A stretch of DNA of 41,324 bases from Levilactobacillus tujiorum (GTDB taxonomy: Bacteria; Bacillota; Bacilli; Lactobacillales; Lactobacillaceae): contig NZ_JAAXLK010000024.1 of assembly GCF_012641185.1 (NCBI RefSeq), positions 1-41,324 on the forward strand. Direction: 5' to 3'. This document shows, one piece after another, positions 34,456-41,324 of the stretch. The stretch's first letter is position 1. Each line of letters opens with the position of its first letter. The notes beneath the pieces were generated by a model. It was not told the DNA's origin, searched no databases, and was given only the letters and a program-made list of their open reading frames with translations. Both the position numbers and the translations under genes were made by a program.

Positions 34456-35332
34456 ACGGACGGATCTGCTCGCAACGATCTTGATTGACTTGATTGTTGC
34501 CTCAGTTGTTGGAATCTTATTCTTCTTACTGGCCTACATCTTGACGGCTGGGTTACCACACGTTAGCTGGTCATTTCTGACGGGGGCTACCGATGCCTTT
34601 AGTGGGGCTGGTGGGATTGGTGTCCAGCTGTTTAACTCCTTTTACTTATTAGTCCTGACCATGTTGATTTCTGTGCCGATTTCGTTAGGCGCGGGGATCT
34701 ACTTGGCGGAATACGCCAAGGACAATTGGCGGACTAGTCTGATTCGTTCGGCCATCGAAGTGCTGAGTTCGTTACCATCCGTGGTGGTAGGGCTCTTCGG
34801 TTTCTTACTCTTCGTGGTTAAATTTAAGATTGGTTTCTCTGTCATTTCTGGGGCCATTGCGTTGACGTTCTTCAATCTACCACTGTTAACGCGGAACATT
34901 GAAGAGTCACTGAGTGCGGTGTCTCGTAGCCAACGGGAAGCCGGCTTGTCACTCGGCCTGTCTAAGTGGAAGACCGAAATTGGTATTATCTTACCAGTGG
35001 CTTTGCCTGGGATTGTGACGGGAATCGTGTTGAGCGCGGGCCGGGTCTTCGGGGAAGCCGCAGCGTTGATTTACACGGCTGGTCAAAGTGCGCCCGTTAC
35101 GAACTTTGCGGATTGGAATCCGATGGATGCGGCGAGTCCGCTCAATCCATTGCGACCGGCAGAAACACTGGCGGTGCACATTTGGAAGGTCAACACGGAA
35201 GGTCTAGCCAGCAATGCCGCGGCGTTATCGGCGGCGGCTTCGGCGGTGCTGATCATTGCCGTATTACTGTTCAACTTGGGTGCGCGGTTGTTAGGAACGT
35301 ACCTGTATCGCCGTGTAACGGCTAGCAAATAG
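34445..35332 (+). CDS. pstA: Phosphate ABC transporter permease PstA
   Basis: Second membrane subunit of the importer, 295 residues, about six membrane segments. The ATPase-contact motif is REAGLSLGLSKWKTEIGIIL near residue 164, and LSSLPSVVVGLFGFLLF is the PstA counterpart of the conserved PstC segment. The ATG at 34445 follows GAGGGGG and overlaps the end of pstC, so the permease subunits are translationally coupled. Confidence 0.94.
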   Translation: MNAKRTDLLATILIDLIVASVVGILFFLLAYILTAGLPHVSWSFLTGATDAFSGAGGIGVQLFNSFYLLVLTMLISVPISLGAGIYLAEYAKDNWRTSLIRSAIEVLSSLPSVVVGLFGFLLFVVKFKIGFSVISGAIALTFFNLPLLTRNIEESLSAVSRSQREAGLSLGLSKWKTEIGIILPVALPGIVTGIVLSAGRVFGEAAALIYTAGQSAPVTNFADWNPMDAASPLNPLRPAETLAVHIWKVNTEGLASNAAALSAAASAVLIIAVLLFNLGARLLGTYLYRRVTASK

Positions 35333-35343
35333 GGGGAGGTACT

Positions 35344-36147
35344 ATGTTAAAACAATACTCATTTGAGAAAACGGCCGTTCAAACTTTCGATGACAAGACC
35401 TCACTGGCGATCAAGACAGAAGATCTGCAAGTATTTTATGGTCAAAATCACGCGATGTTTGACGCCAACCTCGCCTTTCCTAAGAACCAAATCACGGCGT
35501 TGATCGGGGCATCGGGTTCCGGGAAGTCAACGTACCTGCGTTCATTGAATCGCATGAATGATGGCATCGCCACGGTGACTGGTAAGATCTGGTATCATGG
35601 CGTGAACATCAATGAACCGGGCGTCAACATTTACGAAATTCGCCGTCACATCGGGATGGTTTTCCAACGGCCCAATCCGTTTGCAAAGTCAATTCGGGAG
35701 AACATTGTGTACGCGTTACGTGCCAATGGACTCAAGAAAAAGGCCGAGCTGGAAGAACGGGTTGAACAAAGTCTCAAGGGCGCGGCCCTGTGGGATGAAG
35801 TGAAGGATAATCTGGATAAGAGTGCCTTATCCCTTTCCGGTGGTCAGCAACAACGGTTGTGTATTGCCCGTTCGATTGCGATGGCGCCAGACGTGCTCCT
35901 GCTTGATGAACCTTGTAGCGCACTCGATCCGATTTCCACGGTGAAAGTCGAAGAAACGCTGCTAGAATTGCAAAAAAAGTACTCAATCATTATTGTGACG
36001 CATAACATGCAACAGGCGTCACGAATTAGTAGTCAATGTGCATTCTTCCACTTAGGTCACGTGATGGAATACGTGCCAACGGGAACGATGTTTAGCAATC
36101 CCCAAATCCCAGTCACTCAAGATTATATTGCCGGTAGCTTTGGCTAA
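35344..36147 (+). CDS. pstB: Phosphate ABC transporter ATPase PstB
   Basis: The ATP-hydrolysing subunit of the phosphate importer, 267 residues. Walker A is GASGSGKST near residue 56, the ABC signature [15 protein letters not shown] near 165, Walker B VLLLDEPCSALDP near 182, and the switch histidine is in VTHNMQQA. The substitution of Thr by Cys in the usual LLLDEPTSALDP is normal for PstB. It is followed directly by a terminator, so no phoU and no second pstB are part of this operon, unlike in many relatives. Confidence 0.95.
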   Translation: MLKQYSFEKTAVQTFDDKTSLAIKTEDLQVFYGQNHAMFDANLAFPKNQITALIGASGSGKSTYLRSLNRMNDGIATVTGKIWYHGVNINEPGVNIYEIRRHIGMVFQRPNPFAKSIRENIVYALRANGLKKKAELEERVEQSLKGAALWDEVKDNLDKSALSLSGGQQQRLCIARSIAMAPDVLLLDEPCSALDPISTVKVEETLLELQKKYSIIIVTHNMQQASRISSQCAFFHLGHVMEYVPTGTMFSNPQIPVTQDYIAGSFG

Positions 36148-36156
36148 CGACAATTG

Positions 36157-36191
36157 AAAAGCCCCGCAACGCTGGACGTTGCGGGGCTTTT
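36157..36191. terminator. Bidirectional terminator between pst and pot operons
   Basis: A 15-bp perfect GC-rich stem (36157-36171 with 36177-36191), loop CTGGA, with A and T runs on the two sides. It lies between convergent operons. Confidence 0.92.
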
Positions 36192-36197
36192 AGGCCA

Positions 36198-37268
36198 CTA
36201 ATGATGCATTTTAAATTCGAGATAAAGGTCGTTGTATAGTTCAACTTTGGCAGGGGAGAGGTCGCGATAGACTTCTAGGCGCCGCAGTGTGGCGGCTGGC
36301 GGATAGAATTGTTGGTCATGACGATCAGCGGCGGGTAATAGCGCCTTGGCTGCCCGATTAGGCGTGGCATAGCCTACATATTCTGCGTTTTGGGCGGCAT
36401 TCTGTGGCTCTGACATGAAGTTTAGGAAAGCATAGATGGCGTTGTAGTGTTGGGCCGTCTTAGGAATAACCAAGTTGTCAATCCACAGATTACTCCCCTC
36501 ACTGGGAACCACGTAGTGCAGGTGCGAGTTATTAGCTAACATTTCGGCAGCTTCACCCGACCAGTCCACGGCCAGCGGAGCTTCATTTTGGGTCATGTAC
36601 ATCTTGATCTCGTCCGCGACAGTTGCCTTCACGTTAGGCGCTAAACGGGTTAACTTTTGTTCCGCCGCACGTAAAGTCGTAGGGTTGGTGGTGTTCATCG
36701 ACTGTCCCTGGGAGACGAGCGCCATGCCCATAATGTCTCGCGCGGAGTCGATTAGCATGATTTTATCGCGGTACTTGACGGACCAGAGATCATTCCAGTG
36801 ACGAATAGTGCCCGGCTGGATAAACTTGTCATTATAAATGATCCCTAACGTTCCCCAGAAATAGGGCAGAGAATAGCGATTGTGGGGATCGAAGGACTGG
36901 TGCAGGAACTGCTGATCGTAGTTGTGCAGGCCGGTCAGCCGATGGTGGTCGAGCGGCTGCAGTAAGTGGGCGCGCTTCATCTTAGCCACCATGTATTCGC
37001 TAGGAATGGCTAGATCGTAGTGGGTGCCCCCCTGATTAATCTTGGTGTACATGGCCTCGTTGCTGTCGAAAGTTTCGACGTTGACGTGATAGCCCGTCTC
37101 TTGTTGAAATTTGGTCAGGAGATGCGGATCAATGTAGTCGCCCCAGTTGTAGAGGTTGAGTACCTTGCTGCCAGTACTGCCACTGGAAGCCTGAAGTTGG
37201 TGACTGGAAAAGGCGAGTAAGCCACAGATAGCCAATAGACTAATAATCAGACTAATGAGACGTTTCAT
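36198..37268 (-). CDS. potD: Spermidine/putrescine-binding protein PotD
   Basis: Extracellular polyamine-binding subunit of the PotABCD importer, 356 residues. The N-terminus is a hydrophobic signal segment (LISLIISLLAICGLLAFSS); no lipobox cysteine follows the usual pattern, although a Cys occurs inside the hydrophobic stretch. LNLYNWGDYIDPHLLTKFQ at the start of the mature domain and PYFWGTLGIIYND are family hallmarks. It overlaps potC by four bases and is the last gene of the operon. Confidence 0.93.
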   Translation of the reverse strand: MKRLISLIISLLAICGLLAFSSHQLQASSGSTGSKVLNLYNWGDYIDPHLLTKFQQETGYHVNVETFDSNEAMYTKINQGGTHYDLAIPSEYMVAKMKRAHLLQPLDHHRLTGLHNYDQQFLHQSFDPHNRYSLPYFWGTLGIIYNDKFIQPGTIRHWNDLWSVKYRDKIMLIDSARDIMGMALVSQGQSMNTTNPTTLRAAEQKLTRLAPNVKATVADEIKMYMTQNEAPLAVDWSGEAAEMLANNSHLHYVVPSEGSNLWIDNLVIPKTAQHYNAIYAFLNFMSEPQNAAQNAEYVGYATPNRAAKALLPAADRHDQQFYPPAATLRRLEVYRDLSPAKVELYNDLYLEFKMHH

Positions 37269-38068
37269 GAGGCCACCTCCCGCTTGCGTTGTCGGCGTTT
37301 ATGACTAGCTTGCTGAATCCAGTAATAACCCCCGACCAGTAGTAAGGAGAAGAGGAACATGACGCCGGATAGCGCGTTGATTTCCAAATTAATTCCTTGG
37401 CGTGCGCGTGAGTAAATTTCAACGGACAGGGTTGAGAAGCCGTTACCAGTGACGAAGAAGGTGACGGCAAAGTCGTCCAGTGAGTAGGTCAGCGCCATAA
37501 AGAATCCCGCGAAGATCCCTGGGGAAATGAAGGGGATGATCACCTGCGTGAGGAGTTGCCGCGTGGTTGCGCCGAGGTCTTGGGCGGCATCGAGCAGTGA
37601 CGCGGACATTTCCCGTAAGCGGGGCAACACCATGAGAACTACGATGGGAATCTCAAAGGCGATGTGACTCATCAGAACGGTGCCGAAGCCCAAGGGAATC
37701 TTCAACATGGTGAAGAAGATTAGAAAGCTAGCGCCGATAATAACGTCCGGCGAGACCATCAACACGTTGTTCAAAGCTAACAGTGATTCACGGGTGACGC
37801 GCTTAGTGGTTCGGGTAATGCTGAGGGCGCCCAACGTGCCGATTAACGTGGCGATTAAGGCCGATAGCAGGGCCACTAACAGGGTGTTCGCGACGATCGC
37901 CAGCATGCGAGAATCGCTGAAGAGGGTCTGGTAGTGCCGCCAGGTGAAGCCGTGAAAATTAGTCATAGTTTCGCCCTGACTGAACGAGTAAGCGATCAAG
38001 AAGATGATCGGGGCGTAAAGAATAAGAAAGACTAAGATCAGGTAAACGTTAGCGAATTTATGCTTCAT
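37265..38068 (-). CDS. potC: Polyamine ABC transporter permease PotC
   Basis: Membrane subunit of the spermidine/putrescine importer, 267 residues with six membrane segments. The ATPase-contact loop is DAAQDLGATTRQLLTQVIIP near residue 150, and the early YAPIIFLIAYSF segment is typical of PotC. The coding region overlaps potB and potD by four bases on each side, showing tight translational coupling. Confidence 0.93.
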   Translation of the reverse strand: MKHKFANVYLILVFLILYAPIIFLIAYSFSQGETMTNFHGFTWRHYQTLFSDSRMLAIVANTLLVALLSALIATLIGTLGALSITRTTKRVTRESLLALNNVLMVSPDVIIGASFLIFFTMLKIPLGFGTVLMSHIAFEIPIVVLMVLPRLREMSASLLDAAQDLGATTRQLLTQVIIPFISPGIFAGFFMALTYSLDDFAVTFFVTGNGFSTLSVEIYSRARQGINLEINALSGVMFLFSLLLVGGYYWIQQASHKRRQRKREVAS

Positions 38069-38886
38069 CGTGGCGTCCCTCCTTTAGACTTCTGGTCGCC
38101 GGTCAGCAGCATCACGATAATCATCGCGATGATCAAGACGACGCCGATGGTCGAGCCCATCCCCCAGTTCATGGTGGTGAGGAAATGCTCCTCGATCGCG
38201 GTTCCGAGGGTGATGACTTTGTTGCCGCCAATGAGGCGCGTCAACATGAAGAGGGAGAGCGAGGGGATGAAGACGGCCTGCACGCCCGCTTTAACACCAG
38301 GCAGGGTTAGCGGAAAGATCACGTGCCGGAAAGTCTGCCAGTTGCTGGCACCGAGGTCCCGACTGGCGTTGACGAAGGCCGGATTAAGGTCATCGAGGGC
38401 GTTGTAGATGGGAAGGATCATGAAGGGAATCTGGATGTACGTTGCTACGAAGATGAAGCTGGCGTTGGTAAATAAGATCTGTTGAGGACCAATCCCAATG
38501 AACGTCAGAAATTGATTGGCCAGACCGGCTTGGCTAAAGATCCCGATGAAGGCGTAGGCCTTGAGTAGGATATTGATCCAAGTCGGCAGGATAACCAGCA
38601 ATAACCAGAATTGGCGGTGCTTAAGTTGGTGAATGAAGTAGGCTGTCGGGTAGCTAATCAGGCCGGTGAACAGCGTAATTAAGAACGCATACCAAACGGA
38701 GTTGGCCGTCATTTTTAAGTAAGTCGCGGATTGAAAATAAGTGCTGTAATTGCTAAACGTGAAGTGGTGGCCGAGATCAAAGAAGGATTGGTAGACGATG
38801 AGGGCCACTGGCGCAATGACAAATAACGCCAGCCACAGTCCATAGGGGAGAAAGTACGTCCAGGTTCTACGTTTCGTCAACGTCAT
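38065..38886 (-). CDS. potB: Polyamine ABC transporter permease PotB
   Basis: The partner membrane subunit of PotC, about 273 residues with six membrane segments. The ATPase-contact loop is [20 protein letters not shown]. The start lies inside the end of potA: GGAGG at 38894-38890 is followed by ATG at 38889, ATG at 38886 and TTG at 38880. I give 38886, but the TTG has the best spacing. An ATG at 38904 has no ribosome binding site. Confidence 0.9.
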   Translation of the reverse strand: MTLTKRRTWTYFLPYGLWLALFVIAPVALIVYQSFFDLGHHFTFSNYSTYFQSATYLKMTANSVWYAFLITLFTGLISYPTAYFIHQLKHRQFWLLLVILPTWINILLKAYAFIGIFSQAGLANQFLTFIGIGPQQILFTNASFIFVATYIQIPFMILPIYNALDDLNPAFVNASRDLGASNWQTFRHVIFPLTLPGVKAGVQAVFIPSLSLFMLTRLIGGNKVITLGTAIEEHFLTTMNWGMGSTIGVVLIIAMIIVMLLTGDQKSKGGTPR

Positions 38887-39979
38887 CATCCTCCAATTCT
38901 TCATAGGTTTCGAGCCGCGCGTCGAATTCGGCTTCCTTCTCGCCGAAACGCATCACGTGCAGGTCTTGTGGACGGAAGGTGATCCCGATCGTCTCGCCAT
39001 CTTCGGCGGGATTGACGGAATGAATGAGCCAGGCGTTGCCGAGGTTATCGGTCGCCGCAATTTCGTAGTAGTCCCCGCGGAAAAGTTGGGTGTCGATGGT
39101 GACGGTGAGCTTGGCCTGGTCGAGAGTCGTTAGCGTCAAGTCTTCGGGACGGATGACCACTTCAACCGGTTCGTTGTCGGGGATACCGGCGTCGGCACAC
39201 TCAAATTGGTGACCACCAAAGGCGACTTGAAAGTCGGCAATCATCTTGGCGGGGAGAATATTACTTTCACCGATGAAGTTCGCGACAAAGTGGTTAATAG
39301 GTTCGTCGTAAATGTCGACGGGGGACCCACTCTGCAAGATTTCGCCTTGGTTCATGACGAAGATTTCATCGCTCATTGCCAGGGCTTCTTCTTGGTCGTG
39401 CGTCACGAAGAGAAAGGTAATCCCTAACCGTTGTTGCAGGTCCCGGAGTTCGTACTGCATTTGACGGCGGAGCTTTGCGTCTAGTGCGGAGAGCGGTTCG
39501 TCGAGTAATAAGACTTTGGGCGCCATTACGATGGCTCTGGCGATGGCGATCCGTTGTTGTTGGCCGCCGGAAAGTTCGCTGATAGCCCGGTCGCCGTAAT
39601 CGGCCAGTTGGACCAGTTTTAGGGCTTGGGCTACGCGCTGGGCGATTTCGTCCTTGGCGACTTTTTTCAGGGTTAGCCCAAAGGCCACGTTTTCCGCCAC
39701 CGTCATGTGGGGAAAGAGCGCGTAGTCTTGAAAGACGGTGTTGACGTTGCGTTTGTTAGCGGGGACTTCGTTGATGCGTTTCCCGGCGAAAAGAACATCG
39801 CCTTCAGAAACTTGCATGAAGCCGGCAATTGCCCGTAGAATCGTGGTCTTGCCGCAGCCCGATGGTCCGAGCAACGTGTAAAATTTGCCGGACTCGAGCG
39901 TCAGATTAATATTTTTTAAAATAGTGTGGGAATCGTAACGCTTGGTGACGTTGCGTAGCGTAATAATAGGTTCTGTCAT
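38867..39979 (-). CDS. potA: Polyamine ABC transporter ATPase PotA
   Basis: ATPase of the spermidine/putrescine importer, 370 residues. Walker A is GPSGCGKTT near residue 38, the signature [15 protein letters not shown] near 138, Walker [13 protein letters not shown] near 158, and the switch His is in [11 protein letters not shown]-terminal TOBE-type domain (from about residue 280) is typical. The very C-terminus is unusually acidic ([11 protein letters not shown]). It is the first gene of potABCD, with GAGGAGG before the ATG. Confidence 0.94.
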   Translation of the reverse strand: MTEPIITLRNVTKRYDSHTILKNINLTLESGKFYTLLGPSGCGKTTILRAIAGFMQVSEGDVLFAGKRINEVPANKRNVNTVFQDYALFPHMTVAENVAFGLTLKKVAKDEIAQRVAQALKLVQLADYGDRAISELSGGQQQRIAIARAIVMAPKVLLLDEPLSALDAKLRRQMQYELRDLQQRLGITFLFVTHDQEEALAMSDEIFVMNQGEILQSGSPVDIYDEPINHFVANFIGESNILPAKMIADFQVAFGGHQFECADAGIPDNEPVEVVIRPEDLTLTTLDQAKLTVTIDTQLFRGDYYEIAATDNLGNAWLIHSVNPAEDGETIGITFRPQDLHVMRFGEKEAEFDARLETYEELEDDDVDET

Positions 39980-40038
39980 CAGGCTACCTCCTCAATTAGT
40001 TGGATTTTATTAGGTTGGAAACTAGTTCAACTCTACTG

Positions 40039-40044
40039 ATTATA
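40039..40044 (-). promoter_or_regulatory. potA -10 element
   Basis: A consensus TATAAT on the minus strand, about 60 nt upstream of the potA start. No convincing -35 hexamer is found 17 bp upstream. Confidence 0.4.
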
Positions 40045-40214
40045 GCGGGTTTAGCGATAAAAGGGAACGAAAAAAGATGGTGGTTAGGCGTGATTATTAG
40101 GGGAGATAAGTAACGTCTAAATTTGAGTGGGTTTTTATTAGATTGGTGGCACTCGGCGGCGGAATGAGCTCTACGATAATCCGAAGGTAGGCTAATAACA
40201 TGGCGTAATAGACA

Positions 40215-40532
40215 ATGCATTTGAACGTAGCGATTTTTGCGGCGATCCAAGCGGAAGCAAGACGATTGAGGTACGGTCTCAACGATCCTAAGCGTCAGGT
40301 ATTAGCGGTGGGGGATGTACTGACGTTTGTCAGTTTAGCCGATGCCAACCAGAAGGTGACGACGCGAGTGGTAAGCCTGCACGCGTTTAGCACGTTTGCC
40401 CAACTTTACCAATATTATTCACATGAGGCCGTGGGTAGCTTAGCGAAGGTGGTAGCGGAAACGTACGTAACCTTCACGCCGGCATGTGAACAACGCTGCG
40501 GTGCTTTAGCGATTGGGGTGCAGGTGCTTTAG
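40215..40532 (+). CDS. ASCH-domain protein
   Basis: A 105-residue protein with the layout of a small ASCH domain: the N-terminal helix, then YGLNDPKRQVLAVGDVLTFV (family pattern RLNDxKRxxIxVGDxIxF), VTTRVVSLHAFSTFAQLYQY, and a C-terminal ALAIGVQVL strand. ASCH proteins have a PUA-like fold and are thought to bind RNA or modified nucleosides; one subset hydrolyses acetylcytidine. No good ribosome binding site precedes the ATG, so translation may be weak or the start is misplaced. Confidence 0.7.
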   Translation: MHLNVAIFAAIQAEARRLRYGLNDPKRQVLAVGDVLTFVSLADANQKVTTRVVSLHAFSTFAQLYQYYSHEAVGSLAKVVAETYVTFTPACEQRCGALAIGVQVL

Positions 40533-40558
40533 CTGTTGGTAGGTTGACGTGGACTAAA

Positions 40559-40611
40559 ATATCCTAATAGGGCGTGAACTGATTTCCTCAGCTCACGCCC
40601 TATTAGGATAT
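40559..40611. terminator. Long perfect hairpin after the ASCH gene
   Basis: A 19-bp perfect stem (40559-40577 with 40593-40611) extends inward with CTGA/TCAG after one mismatch. Only a weak A/T flank follows, so it may be a terminator or the trace of a palindromic element. Confidence 0.6.
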
Positions 40612-41071
40612 AATCATGCAAGAATTGAGCACAATACACCAGCCCTCTGAATTGTACTCACGTTGCAGTGGATAGACAAAGATGAAGACACCTACTCTTG
40701 TAAAACCAAGTTGATTTTTTCCTGCAAGTTATGACTAAGTTATTTAGAAATGTTAAAAGGTCGGGGCGCAATCTGTATTAATGGTGTGGGTGATGCTTGA
40801 TGGTTTAAGCATACTGTATAATGCCTATAAATGCTAATAAACAGGACTTATAAGAATTATTGGGGACATGTGGAAAAGGTTGCAGATTTGAATTTAGAGG
40901 CACATTCATAGTTGTGCTTATTCAGGAGATGCAAAGAGATTGATTTTATTACTTAATTGAGACATGAAACAACTAAAGGAAAAGATAAAATAACATGGAT
41001 AATTATTTTAAAGTGGTTGAGTTGCTGGTATATCTTTCAGCGATACTGTGATTAATTTTAGGAGCTATGAT
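40612..41071. other. AT-rich stretch without a convincing gene
   Basis: The composition is clearly more AT-rich than the rest of the window, and I find no ORF with good support. One 18-codon hydrophobic frame (40995-41051) is too short to call. The bias and the IS at the edge suggest acquired DNA. Confidence 0.5.
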
Positions 41072-41227
41072 ATGAAAATTGACGAAGTAGTTACAGAGAA
41101 CAATTTTGGGATGTCTGATGACGACTTAATTATGATCAGGTGTTATAGTCTATTTAATGTAAAATTAGGAGGACTATTATGGGAAAATACTATGGATATA
41201 TATATAAAACGACTAGGGACTGTCTGA
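41072..41227 (+). CDS. Short ORF running into the IS element, doubtful
   Basis: A 51-codon frame beginning MKIDEVVTENNFGMSDDDLI, with TAGGAGC 8 nt before the ATG. Its last codons and stop (41225-41227) lie inside the IS, so the original gene, if real, is truncated. It overlaps the GIY-YIG remnant in another frame, which argues against both being full genes here. Confidence 0.3.
   Translation: MKIDEVVTENNFGMSDDDLIMIRCYSLFNVKLGGLLWENTMDIYIKRLGTV
41179..41215 (+). pseudogene. 5' end of a probable GIY-YIG nuclease gene, cut by an IS
   Basis: AGGAGGA at 41167-41173 precedes an ATG that begins MGKYYGYIYKTT. This matches the start of GIY-YIG endonucleases (typically YGYIYKTTN, followed by NGKxYIGQ), common in phages and mobile DNA. 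After 12 codons the frame enters the IS and stops at 41254-41256, so the second half of the catalytic motif is missing. Confidence 0.5.
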
Positions 41228-41324
41228 AAACTAAAAATTCAGGTATAATCTGAGGAAAAACGAATCGAGGCATTCCGATGACAACACCTAAACGATACGA
41301 ACTGGAAGATGCTCAGTGGGACCG
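41216..41324 (+). mobile_element. Left end of an IS5-family insertion sequence
   Basis: The probable terminal inverted repeat begins GGGACTGTCTGAAAAC at 41216, preceded by CTA, a plausible target duplication. A consensus TATAAT lies at 41244-41249, followed by GAGG and the transposase start. The element continues beyond the window, so its right end and size are unseen. Confidence 0.7.
41278..41324 (+). CDS. Transposase of an IS5-family element, N-terminal fragment
   Basis: Only 15 full codons are in the window, reading MTTPKRYELEDAQWD. The pattern RYELxDxQWxRI is the well-known beginning of IS5-family transposases in lactobacilli. GAGG at 41267-41270 is the ribosome binding site. Whether the gene is intact cannot be judged. 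Confidence 0.7.
   Translation, partial: MTTPKRYELEDAQWD

Noticed and set aside
40640-40705. Possible remnant of an IS30-type element end (ACTGCAACGTGAGTACAATT on the minus strand)
   Set aside because: The likeness to IS30-family ends is from memory and partial. No second end, target duplication or transposase remnant was found.
40995-41051. An 18-codon hydrophobic frame beginning MDNYFKVVELLVYLSAIL
   Set aside because: It resembles small type I toxins only in being short and hydrophobic. It lacks a well-spaced ribosome binding site and a charged tail, and no antisense RNA can be seen.

Overview
The window looks like chromosome from a lactic acid bacterium of the family Lactobacillaceae with moderate GC content. 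I would guess the Levilactobacillus brevis / Lactiplantibacillus side of the family, but no rRNA or other phylogenetic marker is present to confirm it. The reasons are strong AGGAGG ribosome binding sites, CcpA-type cre sites, a Gram-positive Leloir operon with a GPH-family sugar symporter and class II GalT, a PepO peptidase, lipoprotein-type PstS, and an IS5-family element at the right edge.

Layout. (1) 0.2-10.7 kb: a complete galactose (Leloir) region: galM, a phosphoglucomutase, a small unknown gene plus a GPH symporter, then galK-galE-galT-galR. cre boxes and LacI/GalR-type palindromes sit at both main promoters, so the cluster should be induced by galactose and repressed by preferred sugars. 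(2) 11.3-16.6 kb: a PepO metallopeptidase, a MarR regulator, a lipoprotein, a universal stress protein and two very small genes; a 38-residue basic protein at 16445-16561 is easily missed. (3) 16.8-18.7 kb: an overlapping pair of YibE/F-family membrane proteins. (4) 19.3-24.6 kb: a secreted amidase with a WalR-like box, a PerR-type Fur regulator, two tandem VIT/CCC1 iron/manganese transporters and an APC permease. (5) 25.1-26.7 kb: a GNAT-like protein and a lactonase-family beta-propeller. (6) 26.8-30.8 kb: a compact three-gene operon on the minus strand, made of a Cas4/RecB-like nuclease fused to a Rad3/DinG-type helicase, a separate PD-(D/E)xK-type protein and a protein resembling the sce7725 family. 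This is the best candidate for an undescribed DNA-processing or defence system. (7) 30.9-32.3 kb: small unknown genes, one with a consensus-perfect cre box over its promoter. (8) 32.4-36.2 kb: pstSCAB phosphate import without phoU, with an internal terminator. (9) 36.2-40.0 kb: potABCD polyamine import on the minus strand. (10) 40.2-41.3 kb: an ASCH-domain protein, AT-rich DNA, and an IS5-family element inserted into what looks like a GIY-YIG nuclease gene.

Between the genes lie two families of noncoding repeats. The first is a composite element (module A, linker, module B) found at about 3.4 (A only), 10.8-11.3, 18.7-19.1 (inverted) and 24.8-25.1 kb. The second is a hairpin-rich element of roughly 120-140 bp (family C) at 14.2 kb and as a tandem pair at 31.5-31.7 kb; its stem sequences differ while pairing is kept. 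I saw no tRNA, rRNA or CRISPR array.
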